A stretch of DNA of 64,000 nt from Tolypeutes matacus (GCA_026826555.1 JAKSZT010054568.1:12077641-12141640); one strand, 5' to 3'; numbered from the stretch's first letter, positions 1 to 11,799 are shown. Notes: generated by a model not told the origin, from the sequence alone. Made by a program: numbers and translations.

Positions 1-434
1 AGCATACAATTCATCCAAAATGTACAATCAGTTGTATTTGGTATAAACACATAGTTGTGCATTCATCACTTCAGTCATTATTAGAGCATTTTCATTATTT
101 CAATAATAATAATAAACAAAAAACAGAAAAAACAAACAAACAAACAAGAAGTTTCCTCACCTCTCAGTCTCTCTATGCTTCCCCCACTGTACATAGCTGC
201 TGTTTCCAGCTACTCTATTCAAACTGTATAGTCAATGGCTTTTAGTGTAATCACAATGCTGTGCATTCATCATCTTTAAAGGTTTAGAACAATGTCATCA
301 CTCCAAAAAGAAAGACCCCACACCCCTTAGCATTCCTTCCCCAGACCCACATAGCCACTAATCTCCTTTCCTCTTGATAAATTGATGTATATTTACATCT
401 TAGATAAATGGAATCACACAATATGTAGTTCTCT

Positions 435-3400
435 GTGTCTGGCCTCCTTCACTTAGTACAATTTTGTAGGTATTTTTGTCCGATATTAACATTTTGTAGT
501 CTTAATTTACATTTGTTCAGCTTCAAAGTAAAAGGGTCTTATACAAGCAATTCTACCCATATTCATATTTCACATAATATGTTTATGCTTCGCATAATAT
601 ATGCAGTTCATAATAGGGCAATCATGCAGTATTTGTCCTTTTGTGTCTGGCTTGCTTCACTCAACATAATGTCCTCCAGGTTCATCCATGTTTCATGACT
701 TCATTTCTTCTTACCGCTGCATAATATTCTGTCATGTGTATACTACACAATTGGTTTATCCATTCATCAGTTCATGGACACCTGCATTGTTTCCAACTTT
801 TGGCTAATGTGAATAATGCTGCTATGAACATCCATGAGCAGATGTCTATTCATGTCACTGCTCTCAGTTCTTCTGGGTATATACTTAGCAATGGTATTGC
901 CAGTTCCCATGGCAAATCTATATTAACCCTCCATAGGAACTGCCAAACAGTCCTCCACAGTGGCTGTACCATTCTCCCTTCCCACCAACAGTGAATGAGC
1001 ATTCCTATCTCTCCACACCCTCTCCAACATTTGCAGCTTTCTGAACTTTTTAAAAGCAGCCAGTCTAGTAGGTGTGAAATGATATCTCATTGTAGTTTTG
1101 ATTTGCATTTCCCTAGTCGGTAGTTATGTTGACCGTTTTTTCATGTGTTTCTTCACCATTTGTATTTTTGCTTTGGACAGTTGTCTTTTCAAGTCTTTTG
1201 CTCATTTTTTAATCATATGCTTGGTCTTTTTATTGTTGAGTTGTATGATCTCCTTATATATCATGGTTATTAAACCATTATCAAAAAAGTGATTGCCAAA
1301 TATTTTCTTTCTCTCAGTGAGTTGGCTGCCTTTTCGTGCTTTTGACAAAGTCATTTGAGGTACAAAAGCATTGAATTTTGCAGCAGTCCCATTTATCAAT
1401 TTTTCCTTTTGTTTCTACTGCTTTGGGCATAAGGTTTAAGAAACTACTGCCTAGCACAATATCTTGCAGATGTTTTCCTACATTTTCCTACATTTACCGT
1501 AAGATTTTGAAGATGTTTTCCTACATTTTCTTCTAGGAGTTTTATGGTTGCTGTTTTTATATTTAAGTCCTTGATCCATTTTGAGTTTGTTGAATAGACT
1601 GCTCTGCCCAACTGGGTGGGCTTAACAGCCTTGTCAAAAATCACTTGATTGTAGGTGTGAGGGCCAATTTCTGGTTCTCAATTTGGTTCTATTGGCCAGT
1701 CGGTCTCTCCTTATGCCAGGACCATGCTGCTCCTGCTGCTGCTGCTGTTGTTTTACCACTGTAGCTAAGTGATATGGTTTAAAGTCAGGAAGTGAGAGTC
1801 TGTCAACTTTATTGTTCTTTTTAAAGACAGTTTTGGCTCTTCAGGGCCCCTTACCCTTCCAAATAAATTTGATTATTGGCTTTTCAATTTCTGCAAAAAG
1901 GCTGTTGGGAATTATATTGGAATTGCATTGAATCTGTAAATCAGTTTGGGTAGAATTTACATTTTAATGATGTTTATTTTTCCAATCTATGAACATAGAA
2001 TGTCCTTCCATTTATTTAAGTCTTTTTCTGTTTCTTTCAGCAATGTTTTGGAGTTTTCTGTATACAGGCCCTTTATATCCTTGGTTAAGTTTATTCCTAA
2101 TATTTGATTGTTTTAGTTGCTATTATAAATGCATTTTTTTTTCTGATTTCCTCCTCAGATTGCACATCAGTAGTGTTAGAAATGCTATTGATTTTTGTGT
2201 ATTAACATTGTATCCTGCCACTTTGCTTAACTCATCTATTAATTCTAGTAGCTTTGTTGTGGATTTTTCAGGATTTTCTAGATGTAGAATCATGTCATCA
2301 GCAAATAGTGAAAGTTTTACTTCTTCCTTTCCTATTTGGGTGCCTTTTATTTCTTTGTCTAGCCTAATGGCTCTAGCTAGAACTTCTAGCACAATATTAA
2401 ATAATAATGGTGACAATGGGCATCCTTGTCTTGTTCCTGATCTCAGTGGGAAATCTTTCAGTCTTTCACCATTGAGTGTAATGCTAGTTGTAGATTTTTA
2501 ATTTATGCACTTCACCCTATTTAGAAAGCTTCCTTCTACTCCTAACCTTTGGAGTGTTTTTATCAAGAAAGGGGGCTGTATTTTCTCAAATGCCTTTCCT
2601 GCATCAATTGTGAGGATCATGTGATTTTGTTTCTTCAATTTATCAATGTGGTTTATTATACTAACTGATTTTTTTGTATTGAGCGACCCTTGCATACCTG
2701 GGATAAAAACCATTTCATAGTGGTGGTGTATAATTCTTTTAATGTGCTTTTAGATTCTGTTTGCAAGTATTTTGTTGAAGATTTCTGAATCTGTATTCAT
2801 CGGAGATATTGGTCTGTGATTTTCTTTTCTCATATTATCTTTATCTGGTTTTGGTATTATGGTGATGTTAGCTTCATAGTTTGGCAGGATTCTTCTGTTC
2901 AGTTCTTTGGAAGAGCTTGAGCAAGATCGGTATTAGTTTATCTTTGAATGACTGGTAGAATTCACCTGTGAAGCCATGTGGTCCCAGGCTTTTCATCTTA
3001 GGGATGTTTTGATGACTGTTTCAATCTCTTCATTTGTGATTGGTTTGTTGAGGTCTTCTATTTTTTCTAAAGTCAGTGTAGTTGGTTCATGTGTTTCTAG
3101 GAATTTGTCAGTCTCGTCTACATTTTCTAGTTTTTTGGCGTACAGTTGATCATATTATCCTCTTATGATCCCTCTTATTTCTGCATGGTCAGTCGTAATG
3201 ACCCCCCTCTCATTTCTGATTTTACTTATTTGTGTCTTTTCTCTTTTTTTCTTTGTCAGTCTAGCTAAGGGTTTGTTGATTTTGTTGACTTCTCAAAGAA
3301 CCAATTTTTGGTTTTGTTGATTCTCTCTATCATTTTTTTTGTTGTTCTTGATTTCATTATTTCTGCTCTGATCTTTACTATTTCTTTCCTTTGGCTTGGT

Positions 3401-4390
3401 TTGGGATTAATTAGCTGTTCTTTTTCTAGTTCTTCCAGCTATGCAGTTAGATTGTCAATTTTAGCTCTTTCTTCTTTTTTAATATAAGCATTCAGGACTA
3501 TAATTTCCCTCTCAGCACTGCCTTTGCAGTGTCCCATACGTTTTGATATGTTGTGTTCTCATTTTCATTCATCTCAAGATATTTGCTGAATTCTCTTGCA
3601 GTTTATTCTTTGACCCACTGATTGTTTAAGAGTATCTTGTTTAATCTCTATATATTTATGAATTTTCCCTTTTTCCATACATTATTGATTTCTAGCTTCA
3701 TTCCATTATGATCAGAGAAAGTGTTTTGTATAATTTCAATCTTTTTAAATTTATTAAGACTTGTCTTGTGACCCAACATATAGTCTATCTTGGAGTAGGA
3801 TCCATGAGCACTTGAAAAGAATGTATGTCCTGCTGTTTTGGGGTGCAATGCTCTATAGATGTTTGTTAGGTCTAGTTCATTTATCATATTATCCAAGCTC
3901 TCTGTTTCTTTATTTATCCTCTGTACAGATATTCTATCCAATACTGAGAGTGGAGTATTGAAGTCTCCAGCGATTATTGTAGAGACATCTATTTCTCTGT
4001 TCAGTTTTGCCAGTGTGTGCCTCATGTATCTTGGGGCACTGAGGTTAGGTGCATAAATATTTATTACAGTTATTTTTTCTTGTTGAATTGCCCCCTTTTA
4101 AATATATAATGACCTCCTTCGTCCCTTATAACAGTTTTGCTTTTAAAATCTATTCTGTCAGATATTACTATCACCAAACCACCTCTTTTTTGGTTACTGA
4201 TTGTGTGGAATATCTTTTTCCAACCTTTCATTTTTAACCTAGGTGTGTCCTTAGATCTGAAGTGAGTCTCTTTTGAGCAACATATAAATGGCTTTTTTTT
4301 TTTTTTTTTTTTTTTATCCATTCTATCAGTCTGTGTCTTTTTATTAGGGAGTTCAAACCGTTAACATTCAATATTATACCTGTAAAGGTA
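435..4390 (-). pseudogene. L1 ORF2 pseudogene (endonuclease-reverse transcriptase)
   Basis: ORF2 normally encodes a protein of roughly 1,275 residues with an N-terminal AP-type endonuclease, a central reverse transcriptase and a Cys-rich C-terminus. Here the endonuclease start (LNVNGLNS-like) lies near 4370. A longer endonuclease piece (3648-4025) carries the motifs DFNTPLS, SKIDY and SDHNG. The reverse transcriptase is split: 2498-2713 holds the GMQGSLN and TIDAGKAFEKIQ region, and 2123-2416 holds the FADD catalytic motif at about 2294-2305. The C-terminal part is recognisable at 1444-1644 (KWIKDLN) and 923-1108 ([10 protein letters not shown]). Stops and frameshifts between pieces, plus a 23-bp A run on the coding strand at 4293-4315 inside the endonuclease, mean no functional protein. 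Confidence 0.9.
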
Positions 4391-4599
4391 TTACTTATTT
4401 CATCCATTTTAGCATTTGGTTTTCTGTTGTCATATCATACTATATTCTGTTTACCCTTTAATTTACGTTTTCTAATAATCTTCATTTCTACACTCTTCTC
4501 CAAATCTCTCGCCTTTGGTTTTACCTTTCAGTCTGCAGCACTTCTTTTAGTATCTCTTGTAATTCTGAACTTTTTGTAACATATTCTATCAGTTTTTGT

Positions 4600-5433
4600 T
4601 TGTCTGTGAAGACTTTGAACTCCCCTTCATTTTGGAAGGGCAGTTTTGCCGGATTCTGAATTCTTGGCTGGCAGTTTTCTTCTTCAATATCTTAAAAAAT
4701 CATAACACTTTCTTCTTTCCTCCGTGGTTTCTGATGAGAGGTTGGCACTTAATCTTACCTAATTTCCCTTGTATGTGATGCTTTGCTTTTCTCTTGCTAC
4801 TTTCAAAATCTTCTCTTTATCTCTGATATTTTTCATTCTCTATAGTAGGTGTCTCAGGGTAGGTCTATTAATGTTTATTTTGTTTGGGGTGTGTTGTCCT
4901 TCTTGGATATTGATATTTATGTCTCTCATAAGGGTAGGGAAGTTTTTTTTTTCTGTCCCTTTTCCATTTTCTTCTCCTTCTGGGACACCAATAATGAGCA
5001 TGTTTTTGCATTTCACATTGTTATTCAACTCCCTGAGATCCTGTTCTATATTTTCCATCTCTTCTTTTTCTGTTCTCCTATCTTTTCCAGTTCAGATGTT
5101 CTGTTTTTTGAAATCACTAATTCTGTCTTCAAGTAATTTCAATCTTCTTTTATGTGCCTCTAAGATATTTTTAATGTCACCCATCATGCCTTTCATTCCC
5201 ATAAGGTTTGTTACTTTTCATTGCAGACTTTCAGATTATTCTTTATGCTCACCCAGTGTCTTCTTAATAGCTTTTAACCATTTAGTCATATTTTCTTTCA
5301 ATTCTTTAAATTGATTCAGGAGAGTTGTGTGATTATCATTGAATAATTTTCTTAAATCCTGAATCTCTTCAGTTTATTTGGGTTTTTCCTTTGGCTGGGC
5401 CATCAGTTCCTGTTTTCTAGTATGCCCTGTCAT
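4600..5433 (-). pseudogene. L1 ORF1 pseudogene (RNA-binding chaperone)
   Basis: ORF1 encodes the trimeric RNA-binding protein of the L1 particle, with a coiled coil, an RRM and a C-terminal domain. A plausible ATG lies at 5431-5433 on the minus strand, but a stop follows after about 19 codons. Further down, frames rich in K, E, L and N are compatible with the coiled coil. The best-kept part, 4840-5058, reads into the RRM region with LIIGVPEGEE and a downstream TPNK motif, both typical of L1 ORF1. An A-rich slippage site (+ strand T run near 4945) lies inside it. Several stops make it a relic. The 3' boundary is approximate. Confidence 0.82.
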
Positions 5434-6150
5434 TTTTTGCTGATGTCTAGGCACCTGATATGTTGGTTAATTTACTCTGATGGCCAGTTTCTCTCTCTTG
5501 CCTCTTGTTATTATTTTTTCACAGCTCTTGTTTGATATTTGGTTCAACTTATCCTAAGCCTTTAAAATTGTCCAGTTATCAAAATCATGCTAGGGACTCA
5601 CTAATGGGATGCAGACTTTCTCCCAGGGGTGGGTAAAGAGAGCTCTAAAAGCAGTTTTTGTCCATGTAATTCCCAGACTGGCTAGCAGATGGTGCTGGTT
5701 GGTGCACCTTTCCGCAGAGCTGTATATCTTTTGGTTTTCCTTTGTTTTCATCTGTCCATAGCCAAGATGCAAAGTGGACTCCACTGGCCAAATTCACAGA
5801 AGAAAAGTGCTCCAACTCACCCTCCCTTTTCCCTTTTCCCTTGTACAGAAAGGAAGATATCTATCCTTTCTCAGTCAGCTGAAATGAGCCAGGGGTTTTC
5901 ACCTGCTGAATATCTCGGGGTGTTTGAGGGAAGCCCTTCCCAGAGGCCAGGAGGTTTAGTAACGCACAGTTTATTCTTTTAGCTTCCTTATCTCCCAGTC
6001 CCTCATTCTCCTGGGAGTTGTGCAGCACTGTCCTGGTCTGCTGACCCCCAAAGCAGGTCCCTCAGGCAGCTTTTAGCTCTTTCTCTGCTGTTTTTTTTTT
6101 TTTTTTTTTTGAGAGAGCTGAGTCTTGTCTGCCTAATCTGATGCCATGTT
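5434..6150 (-). promoter_or_regulatory. Presumed L1 5' UTR / internal promoter
   Basis: This segment lies upstream of ORF1 on the minus strand and ends where the sequence changes to LTR-like repeat. It is less AT-rich than the rest of the element, as expected for an L1 5' UTR. It contains a 20-bp T run on the + strand (6091-6110) close to its outer end. The role as a pol II promoter is inferred from L1 biology; no specific factor site is identified. Confidence 0.55.
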
Positions 6151-6155
6151 CCCAC

Positions 6156-6565
6156 AATCCCCCATATATGTTCTTAATCTCACTCCACATTCCTGTGAGT
6201 GTAAACCCTTTGTAGATAGGACATCTTGAAGATGTTACTTTTAGTTAAGATGTGGCCCACTGAGGCTGGGTAAACCTTACTCCAGATGACTGGAGCCCTT
6301 ATAAAGAGAAGAAACCAGAAGCCAAGGCCAGAGAAGGCCACAGGGAGCAGCAGAAAGTCAGGGGAATACTGGAAGAGGAAAAGGAGAACAGGAAAGCCAA
6401 GGAACCCCAAGGATTGCAGCTAGCCCCATAATGCAACCAACCTTGGGAGAAAGCCTGGTCCTGCCAATGTACCTTGATTTGGACTTATGATCTATGAAAC
6501 CTTGAGCCAATAAATCCTCATACTGTGATGAATCATATGAATTTGCTATTGTTCTACTCCTTGTG
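6156..6565 (+). mobile_element. LTR-like repeat, family X, copy 1 (5' part missing)
   Basis: This segment aligns by eye with three other copies in the window (6820-7179, 48629-49085 inverted, 58515-58964). The shared landmarks are a 'ttaagatgtggccca' block, 'actggagcccttataaa', a purine-rich 'agaag' region, and 'cttgatttggac' followed about 40 bp later by 'aataaa'. The better-kept copies begin TG and end CA, as LTRs do. The layout resembles MaLR/ERVL-type solo LTRs, but I cannot name the family. This copy starts about 25 bp into the consensus, exactly where the L1 5' end stops. Confidence 0.6.
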
Positions 6566-6819
6566 ACATATAAAATGGCTATTACCCACAGCTCAACCTA
6601 TGATGTGTTGTGATTTTCATGCCAATCACAGAAGAAAAGCTATAGGCAATACAGTAGATATAGCCATAACTTTGGCAAAATTTGAGACTCAGCAAATTTT
6701 CTCCTTTTTAGTTTGTAGGATGATTTTTGACTAAACAAAATCCTACCTAATTTCTCCCAAAAGTCTTTATGCTCTAAGTTATTCTTCTTTCCTTCCTTCC
6801 ATTTCTCTAATCATATCTT
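6566..6819. other. Unassigned AT-rich sequence
   Basis: This short AT-rich linker separates two family X copies. I see no open frame or repeat signature in it. Confidence 0.5.
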
Positions 6820-7179
6820 TTGATGAGGCTACTTAAGTTCATGTGTGACCCACCTCATTCGGGATGTGTCTTACTCCCTTTACTGGAGTCCTTTATAGAT
6901 GGAATGAATACATATAGAGAGAAAGCCATGGGCTCAAAAAACTGAAATCAAAAGAGCCTGTAAGAGAAGGGAGAGACCAGGAGATGCCACCACATGCCTT
7001 GCTATGTGGCAGAGGAGCCAACCATTGCTGGCAGCTGGTCTTTGGGAAGAAAGCATCGCCTTGATGATGCATTGATTTGGACATTCTCATGACTCAAAGT
7101 GTAAACTAATAAATTCCCATTGTTTAAAGTCCACCCATTTCATGTCATCTGCATTGAGCAGCCTATGAAACTAAAGCAC
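6820..7179 (+). mobile_element. LTR-like repeat, family X, copy 2 (5'-truncated)
   Basis: It contains 'actggagtcctttatag' near 6883, then 'ggaatgaata', 'gagagaaagcca' and 'agaagggagagaccag'. Near 7000 comes 'gccttgctatgtgg', followed by 'cttgatgatgcattgattt' and 'taataaattcccatt' with a terminal 'gaaactaaagca'. All of these recur in the same order at 58515-58964. The first 80-100 bp of the element are missing. The 'aataaa' is the likely ancestral LTR polyadenylation signal. Confidence 0.72.
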
Positions 7180-8755
7180 TCTTCTTCCAATCAGTTGGAG
7201 GTCTTAAAACCAGAACTGACGAATTCAGAAGTCAGAAAGAATTTCTCCTTCTTTAGCCAGCTAGCATCTCCAGGGGAATATAACTTAAACTTCATCAGAG
7301 TTTCCAACTTGCAGCTTCTCCTGGGGACTTCAACTTCACCTTCATCAAAGATACCCAATTGTGGCCTGCTCTTTGGAATTTGGACTTACCAATCTTCATG
7401 GTCATATGAGCACTGTCCTATAATAAGTCTCTTGATATTTACATATATATTTAAATTGCATAGAACCCTGACTAAAACAATCTATAAGGCACAGCAATTT
7501 ATATAAAAAGTGTCACATATGCTAAAGATATGATTAGATATATCCCCAAAATGTTGGGATAGTCTTTATTTCAAATATTCTTTTCCATTTTCCTGGAAAG
7601 TACACTGGCTATTTTCTTCCTCATGTCTATAACTGGTAATCAAAGAGTATACTCATCATAGATAAAAAGAGGTTTTATCTGATTGGGGCATGAAGAAAAA
7701 TCAATAGAGGAGGTCTCCTTTGAGGACAGTCTACAAGCATGGCAAAAGTTTGAGCTGGAATGCATGGAGGAGGAAGATAATCCAGGCAGGAGGGAGGATA
7801 TCGGGAATGTAGAGGAAATATTTTGGACTGAGGAGACCTACCGGAGCAGCAATGTACTATATACGACTCTATAGATAAACTTCCCAAGTGTATGTTGTTT
7901 GTTTTTCACACTCAAATTCGAATTTTCATAAAAATTCCTTAATTAAGCAATATTCGAAAATTCACATAAAACTTGGTTATCTATGTCAAGGAATAATAGC
8001 TCATGGAAGCACTACATGTTCTAGTTATGGGCAATGTTTGCAGATGTTCTAATATTTTTTGCTGGAATTGGTTTCACCCAATGAAATGGAAAATATCTAG
8101 ATATTTCCATTTATACAGTCATTTTGCTTCTAACGTTGTTATGTGAATTATTACCTGCTTTTAGAAAGCACATATTCTGAAAAATGTCATTTTCCTACAA
8201 ATGTAGAAAGAAAGGCTAGAACATTTAAAAAAAAATCTTTAAATATCACAGGTGTGGATGGGAGTGGAATACAGAGATCTTGGAAAAAGGCATTTGTGAT
8301 CCTAAAGCATTTGCATGATAATGATGATCTATCTTGAGCAGCAAGTTGAAAGGAATATGCACATCGAAAGAGATGAAAAAGAGAAATATTTAAAAATATT
8401 TAGATGATATTGAATGTCTGAATCAGTTGTAATACCTAATATCCTGCTGATCAGTTCCAGGGGGAATATCATTAAAGCACTGTTTACAATAAAATAAATA
8501 GAACCCAATAATTTTACCATTCTTTAAAGCATAATGGTGCTTATGAAAAATGAGGCCACCACATGAATTCTTTGGGAAATAAATGTAATATGAATGATAT
8601 ATAGTAGGTTATCATATATGATCCATAGTAAGTGATCAGTAAATATTTTTCAAACATGTATAAATTCCAACCGTAAGCATAATCCTATATTGGGGAAAGA
8701 GGGGAGTGCAGATTAACATAACTTATCTTTAAGTATTTGCCTTTCAGCTCAAAAG
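7180..8755. other. Unassigned AT-rich sequence
   Basis: No gene, RNA or clear repeat is recognised. A 63-codon open frame at 7683-7874 encodes an acidic peptide rich in E and D with no domain I know. It lacks any supporting context, so I treat it as chance. Confidence 0.4.
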
Positions 8756-8805
8756 CTTCAACCAGATTGCTTCCGTTGGTGACAGCACGAAACATTCAAA
8801 CTCTC

Positions 8806-8862
8806 ACACGCACAAGCAGGGACACATGCCACATGCACACACATGCACACACACACACAACC
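8806..8862. repeat. CA-rich microsatellite
   Basis: An impure (CA)n tract, with 'cacacac' stretches interrupted by TG and GC pairs, ends in a purer run at about 8847-8860. This is a typical short tandem repeat and likely polymorphic in length. Confidence 0.85.
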
Positions 8863-9139
8863 AGTGTCTGTAGTTCTCCGTGTGTGTTGTGCACATGACA
8901 TTTATCATTTCCTTTTTATATTATAGTTCCTATCACATGTTTAATCTCTGCCACTGGAATAATAGTTGCATAGCTGGTTTTGTAAACAGGAAAGGATTGT
9001 CTGTGTGTAAATATATATATTTTAATCCACTACAAAACAATGGACAGTAGCTAGACATTCTGTGTTTATTCGTGAGTTTATGGCAAAGGCAAGATTACGA
9101 ATCACGTTTGGAACACGTGACATTTGCAGAGATGATGCT

Positions 9140-9240
9140 GAGGAGGGGGTCAGAGCTCAGAGTGTGAGTATGTGGCTGCAGAACTCAGCTCCGCCACGTC
9201 TGATCTGGTGACCTTGGCCTTAAGCTGCTGCACGAATAGA
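9140..9240 (+). repeat. Possible MIR SINE fragment
   Basis: A 'gcagaactcagctccgccac' stretch followed by 'tggtgaccttggccttaagc' resembles the MIR core, in which 'ctctgccact' precedes 'tgaccttgggcaag'. It is a short, diverged match. Confidence 0.45.
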
Positions 9241-9484
9241 AAATTCAAAATATTTCTCATGTTTTATATTCAGCCAAAAGAGTGTGTGGTACTGAATGAA
9301 TAAACAATGAATTCCAAAATGTCTTGAGCTGCTTTTAAGAAAAATCAAAGTCCTAAAATAGTGAAAGGATTTTTGAGATTTAACTTACATCTCATGCCAT
9401 CATAACCAAATTTTCCTTGACAGTTTACTAATCTAGAAGCTAGGGGCTGCAAAATGACTTTGGATAGTTCGGACCTGAGTTCAT

Positions 9485-9800
9485 TTGAGGTACAGAGGGC
9501 TGCGCTCAGCCAGAGCCCCTGAGAGCCAGCACCACACACTGCTTTGCCTGGAACTACCAGAACGAATTGTCTCACGGTTTTGGCAGCCAGAGGCCAAATT
9601 CTTGCTTCATCTGGAGTCCACCGGTTTCCAGCTCTCCTCTGTCACAGGGAGGTCTCCCTCTTCTTGTGTCTGTTCCTGTGATTTCTGCTTACTGCTGGCT
9701 TCTGGCTTCTTCTGACTGTTCAAATTTCCTCTGCCTTATAAGGACTATAACCATGTGGACTAGCCCACCCTGATTCAATTTGGCCTCATCTAATAAGGTC
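9485..9800 (-). mobile_element. LTR remnant (MaLR-like)
   Basis: Read inverted, the 'ccttataaggact...cccaccctgattcaa...ggcctcatctaataagg' order matches the middle of MaLR/X-type LTRs, in which 'gggtcttaatc' is followed by the 'ccttataa' box. The left half is C/T-rich. Boundaries are uncertain and no target duplication is seen. Confidence 0.45.
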
Positions 9801-10234
9801 TTTGAAGCTCCTGCTCCCAGTGAGTCCGCAGTTCCTATTTGCAAATGGGCTCACACCAGCAGCAGTGGGCTTGAGCCTTGAACATGTCTTCTCGGAGATG
9901 TCTCGACCCCCAATAGCTGGAGCTTGTACTACATGCCTGTGGGGCCCCAGGCTTGGAGGGAGTATCATCTTCCCTAATGGGCTCATCTGTGGACCTCATT
10001 GCAACAGTTTTTAAAAGTCCGTGGAATAAGATGCTATGATCATGTCACCTTAATTTCTTTTTGCTTTAATGAATTTTAATCAGGACTTTAAAAAGGAATT
10101 TAACAATTTTTAATATACTGCATTAATACTGTTATTGAATACACAATTATAAGGAAAATTTCCAACTGAAATTGCCCTGATTCAAGTTTCCATAAAATTA
10201 ATTTTGTCCCTATTCCACAGCGCATGCTTCTGCC
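9801..10234. other. Unassigned sequence
   Basis: The left part (to about 10010) is of moderate GC content and may continue the neighbouring LTR remnant. The right part is AT-rich. No feature is recognised. Confidence 0.35.
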
Positions 10235-10400
10235 TGTGGAAGTAAAAGCACAGACTTTGGCATTCAAGGACGGGGCTTAAAATCCTGGTTTTTCCATTAA
10301 GGCCCATGTGATCTTGGTCAAATCCCTCAAACACCTAATAGGTTAGCTTCTGCAGAGTTAAAAATCACACGTTTGTCATCCCATTGCCTGGAGCTGGCAT
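10235..10400 (+). repeat. MIR SINE fragment
   Basis: The order 'agcacagactttggcattc', 'aaaatcctggttttt', 'tgtgatcttggtcaaat' and 'cctcaaacacc' follows the MIR consensus from its head through the conserved core (trait phrases: agcacggactctggag, gaatcccggctctgcc, tgtgaccttgggcaag, cctcagtt). The copy is well diverged, as expected for an ancient element. Confidence 0.65.
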
Positions 10401-10626
10401 AATGAGAACCGATTAGTGGATTGTGCTGTCTTGGCAGTAGGTGGGACAAATTGTTTAAGTCTGAAAAGCCTGAAAATAATGCAACGAAAATGTGGGACTA
10501 AGTGCACTATTTCAGTTAGAATGGCAGTTACCTGGCCTCCGTATAGACAGGAGAGAAGGGTTAGGGGCTGATCTTTTTCTCCTGATCCTCCGGGTGTTGG
10601 GCTGCTTATTGAACTCTGCTGCTGTG

Positions 10627-10676
10627 TCTAGGCTGGTCTAGGCTGGTCTAGGCTGGTCTAGGCTGGTCTAGGCTGG
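10627..10676 (+). repeat. 10-bp minisatellite, five perfect copies
   Basis: Five head-to-tail perfect copies of 'tctaggctgg' lie at 10627-10636, 10637-10646, 10647-10656, 10657-10666 and 10667-10676. A partial match ('tggcgatg') follows. The absence of any mismatch suggests recent expansion. Confidence 0.97.
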
Positions 10677-10679
10677 CGA

Positions 10680-11799
10680 TGCACCACGTTCCACTCAGTT
10701 ACTGCCACGGGTGCCAGACTTGGAAAACCAGCTCCAAACACCTTGGCTTGAGCCACGTCCCTAGTGAGAATGAAGTCCTGACGAGACGAGCGAGAAGTTG
10801 ATGCCCTCTTTCCAAGGAAGGAAATGGCACAGGTTTCTTCCATGCTCCGTCTAAATTCCTGAAGCTGAATTTGAAGCCCCTTTCTTTGCCTGGCCTTCAG
10901 TGGAAACAATGAATGATTAAGAACCCTAGGGTGCCTTAGAGGTAGATGACCCTCCTAAGGAGTCTTCTTCTCTCAGGAGCTTTTCTCCTGATCAATACTC
11001 TCAATCTCTTCCAATCCGATACCAGCCCACCTTTGAAGGTGAAGGAGACAGTATTCACAAACACACTCATCATCTGCTTGACCATTTTCCACAGAAGATT
11101 TCAGTGTAGATCATCTATGTTCAATCACATTCTGCTTGTATCTGACAATAACAGGAGACTAGATAGGGAGGAGCCAGGTAATTGTCCACTCTTGTACCTA
11201 ATCAAGGAAGGCTCTCTGATAAGGTGGGATTTCAGACTGCTCAGCAGGTCCAGGAAGGCCTTATCAGACTCTTGCTAATAAGCTCCGTGACTTCTGGGTG
11301 GGTTTCCACGGGTCAGCCTTGGTAACTGCAGACCCTGTCTCTGCCTCCCTCCGCAAAGATTGCATGATGGCAAGTGCTCCAGAATCCATTTCTCTGTTTA
11401 CTCTTAATTAATCTATTAATTAATACCTCAAACTAAAATTATCTTCTGAGAGAATAGTACTAAAACCCCCAAATCCTATGCCCAGACAATTTAATTAATC
11501 TGTAAGAGGGGAAGTTAATATTCGGGAATTCAAATATTTAATTCATAACCCCATCTGAAGAAGATACTCAGCATGCTAATCAATATCAAATAAATCATTA
11601 CGAAGTCTTTAGAACACGGCTCGATGTAATTCTATTTAACTGGGTGATAATTAGCTGACTATGGATGTGTAATATAAGTGCTTGGAAAAGAATTCTTGAG
11701 CTAAGAAAGTTCCACATTAAAGGGAAACCTATATGAGCCAAACTAAATAGCAGGCAAACAGATAAAAGGGAAAACATGCTTTTTCTGGATAAAACAACG
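10680..11799. other. Mostly unassigned; possible L2 piece at 11185-11280
   Basis: No gene is recognised. Around 11185-11280 the phrases 'aaggctctctgataaggtgg' and 'caggaaggcc' recall the L2-type 'gaaggcctctctgaggaggt' motif, but the match is short. An AT-rich interval with 'ttaattaatctattaattaa' lies at about 11404-11425. Confidence 0.35.

Larger units (their letters stand above)
1..6150 (-). mobile_element. Near full-length, decayed LINE-1 (L1)
   Basis: Read on the minus strand, this stretch has the whole L1 order: a 5' UTR (about 6150 to 5434), ORF1 (about 5433 to 4600), ORF2 with endonuclease and reverse transcriptase (about 4390 to 435), then a 3' UTR running to the window edge. Conceptual translation shows L1 endonuclease, reverse transcriptase and ORF1 RNA-binding signatures in the right order. 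Many frameshifts and stops separate the open pieces, so it is not competent to move. Homopolymers sit at 4293-4315 (23 T) and 6091-6110 (20 T). The true 3' end and poly(A) may lie left of position 1, and no target duplication can be checked here. The call as L1 is firm; the subfamily is not determined. Confidence 0.93.

Noticed and set aside
1989..2501. A 170-codon plus-strand open frame
   Set aside because: It is the antisense shadow of the L1 reverse transcriptase.
4769..5314. A 181-codon plus-strand open frame rich in F, S and L
   Set aside because: It is the antisense of L1 ORF1, whose A-rich coding strand gives a T-rich, stop-poor complement.
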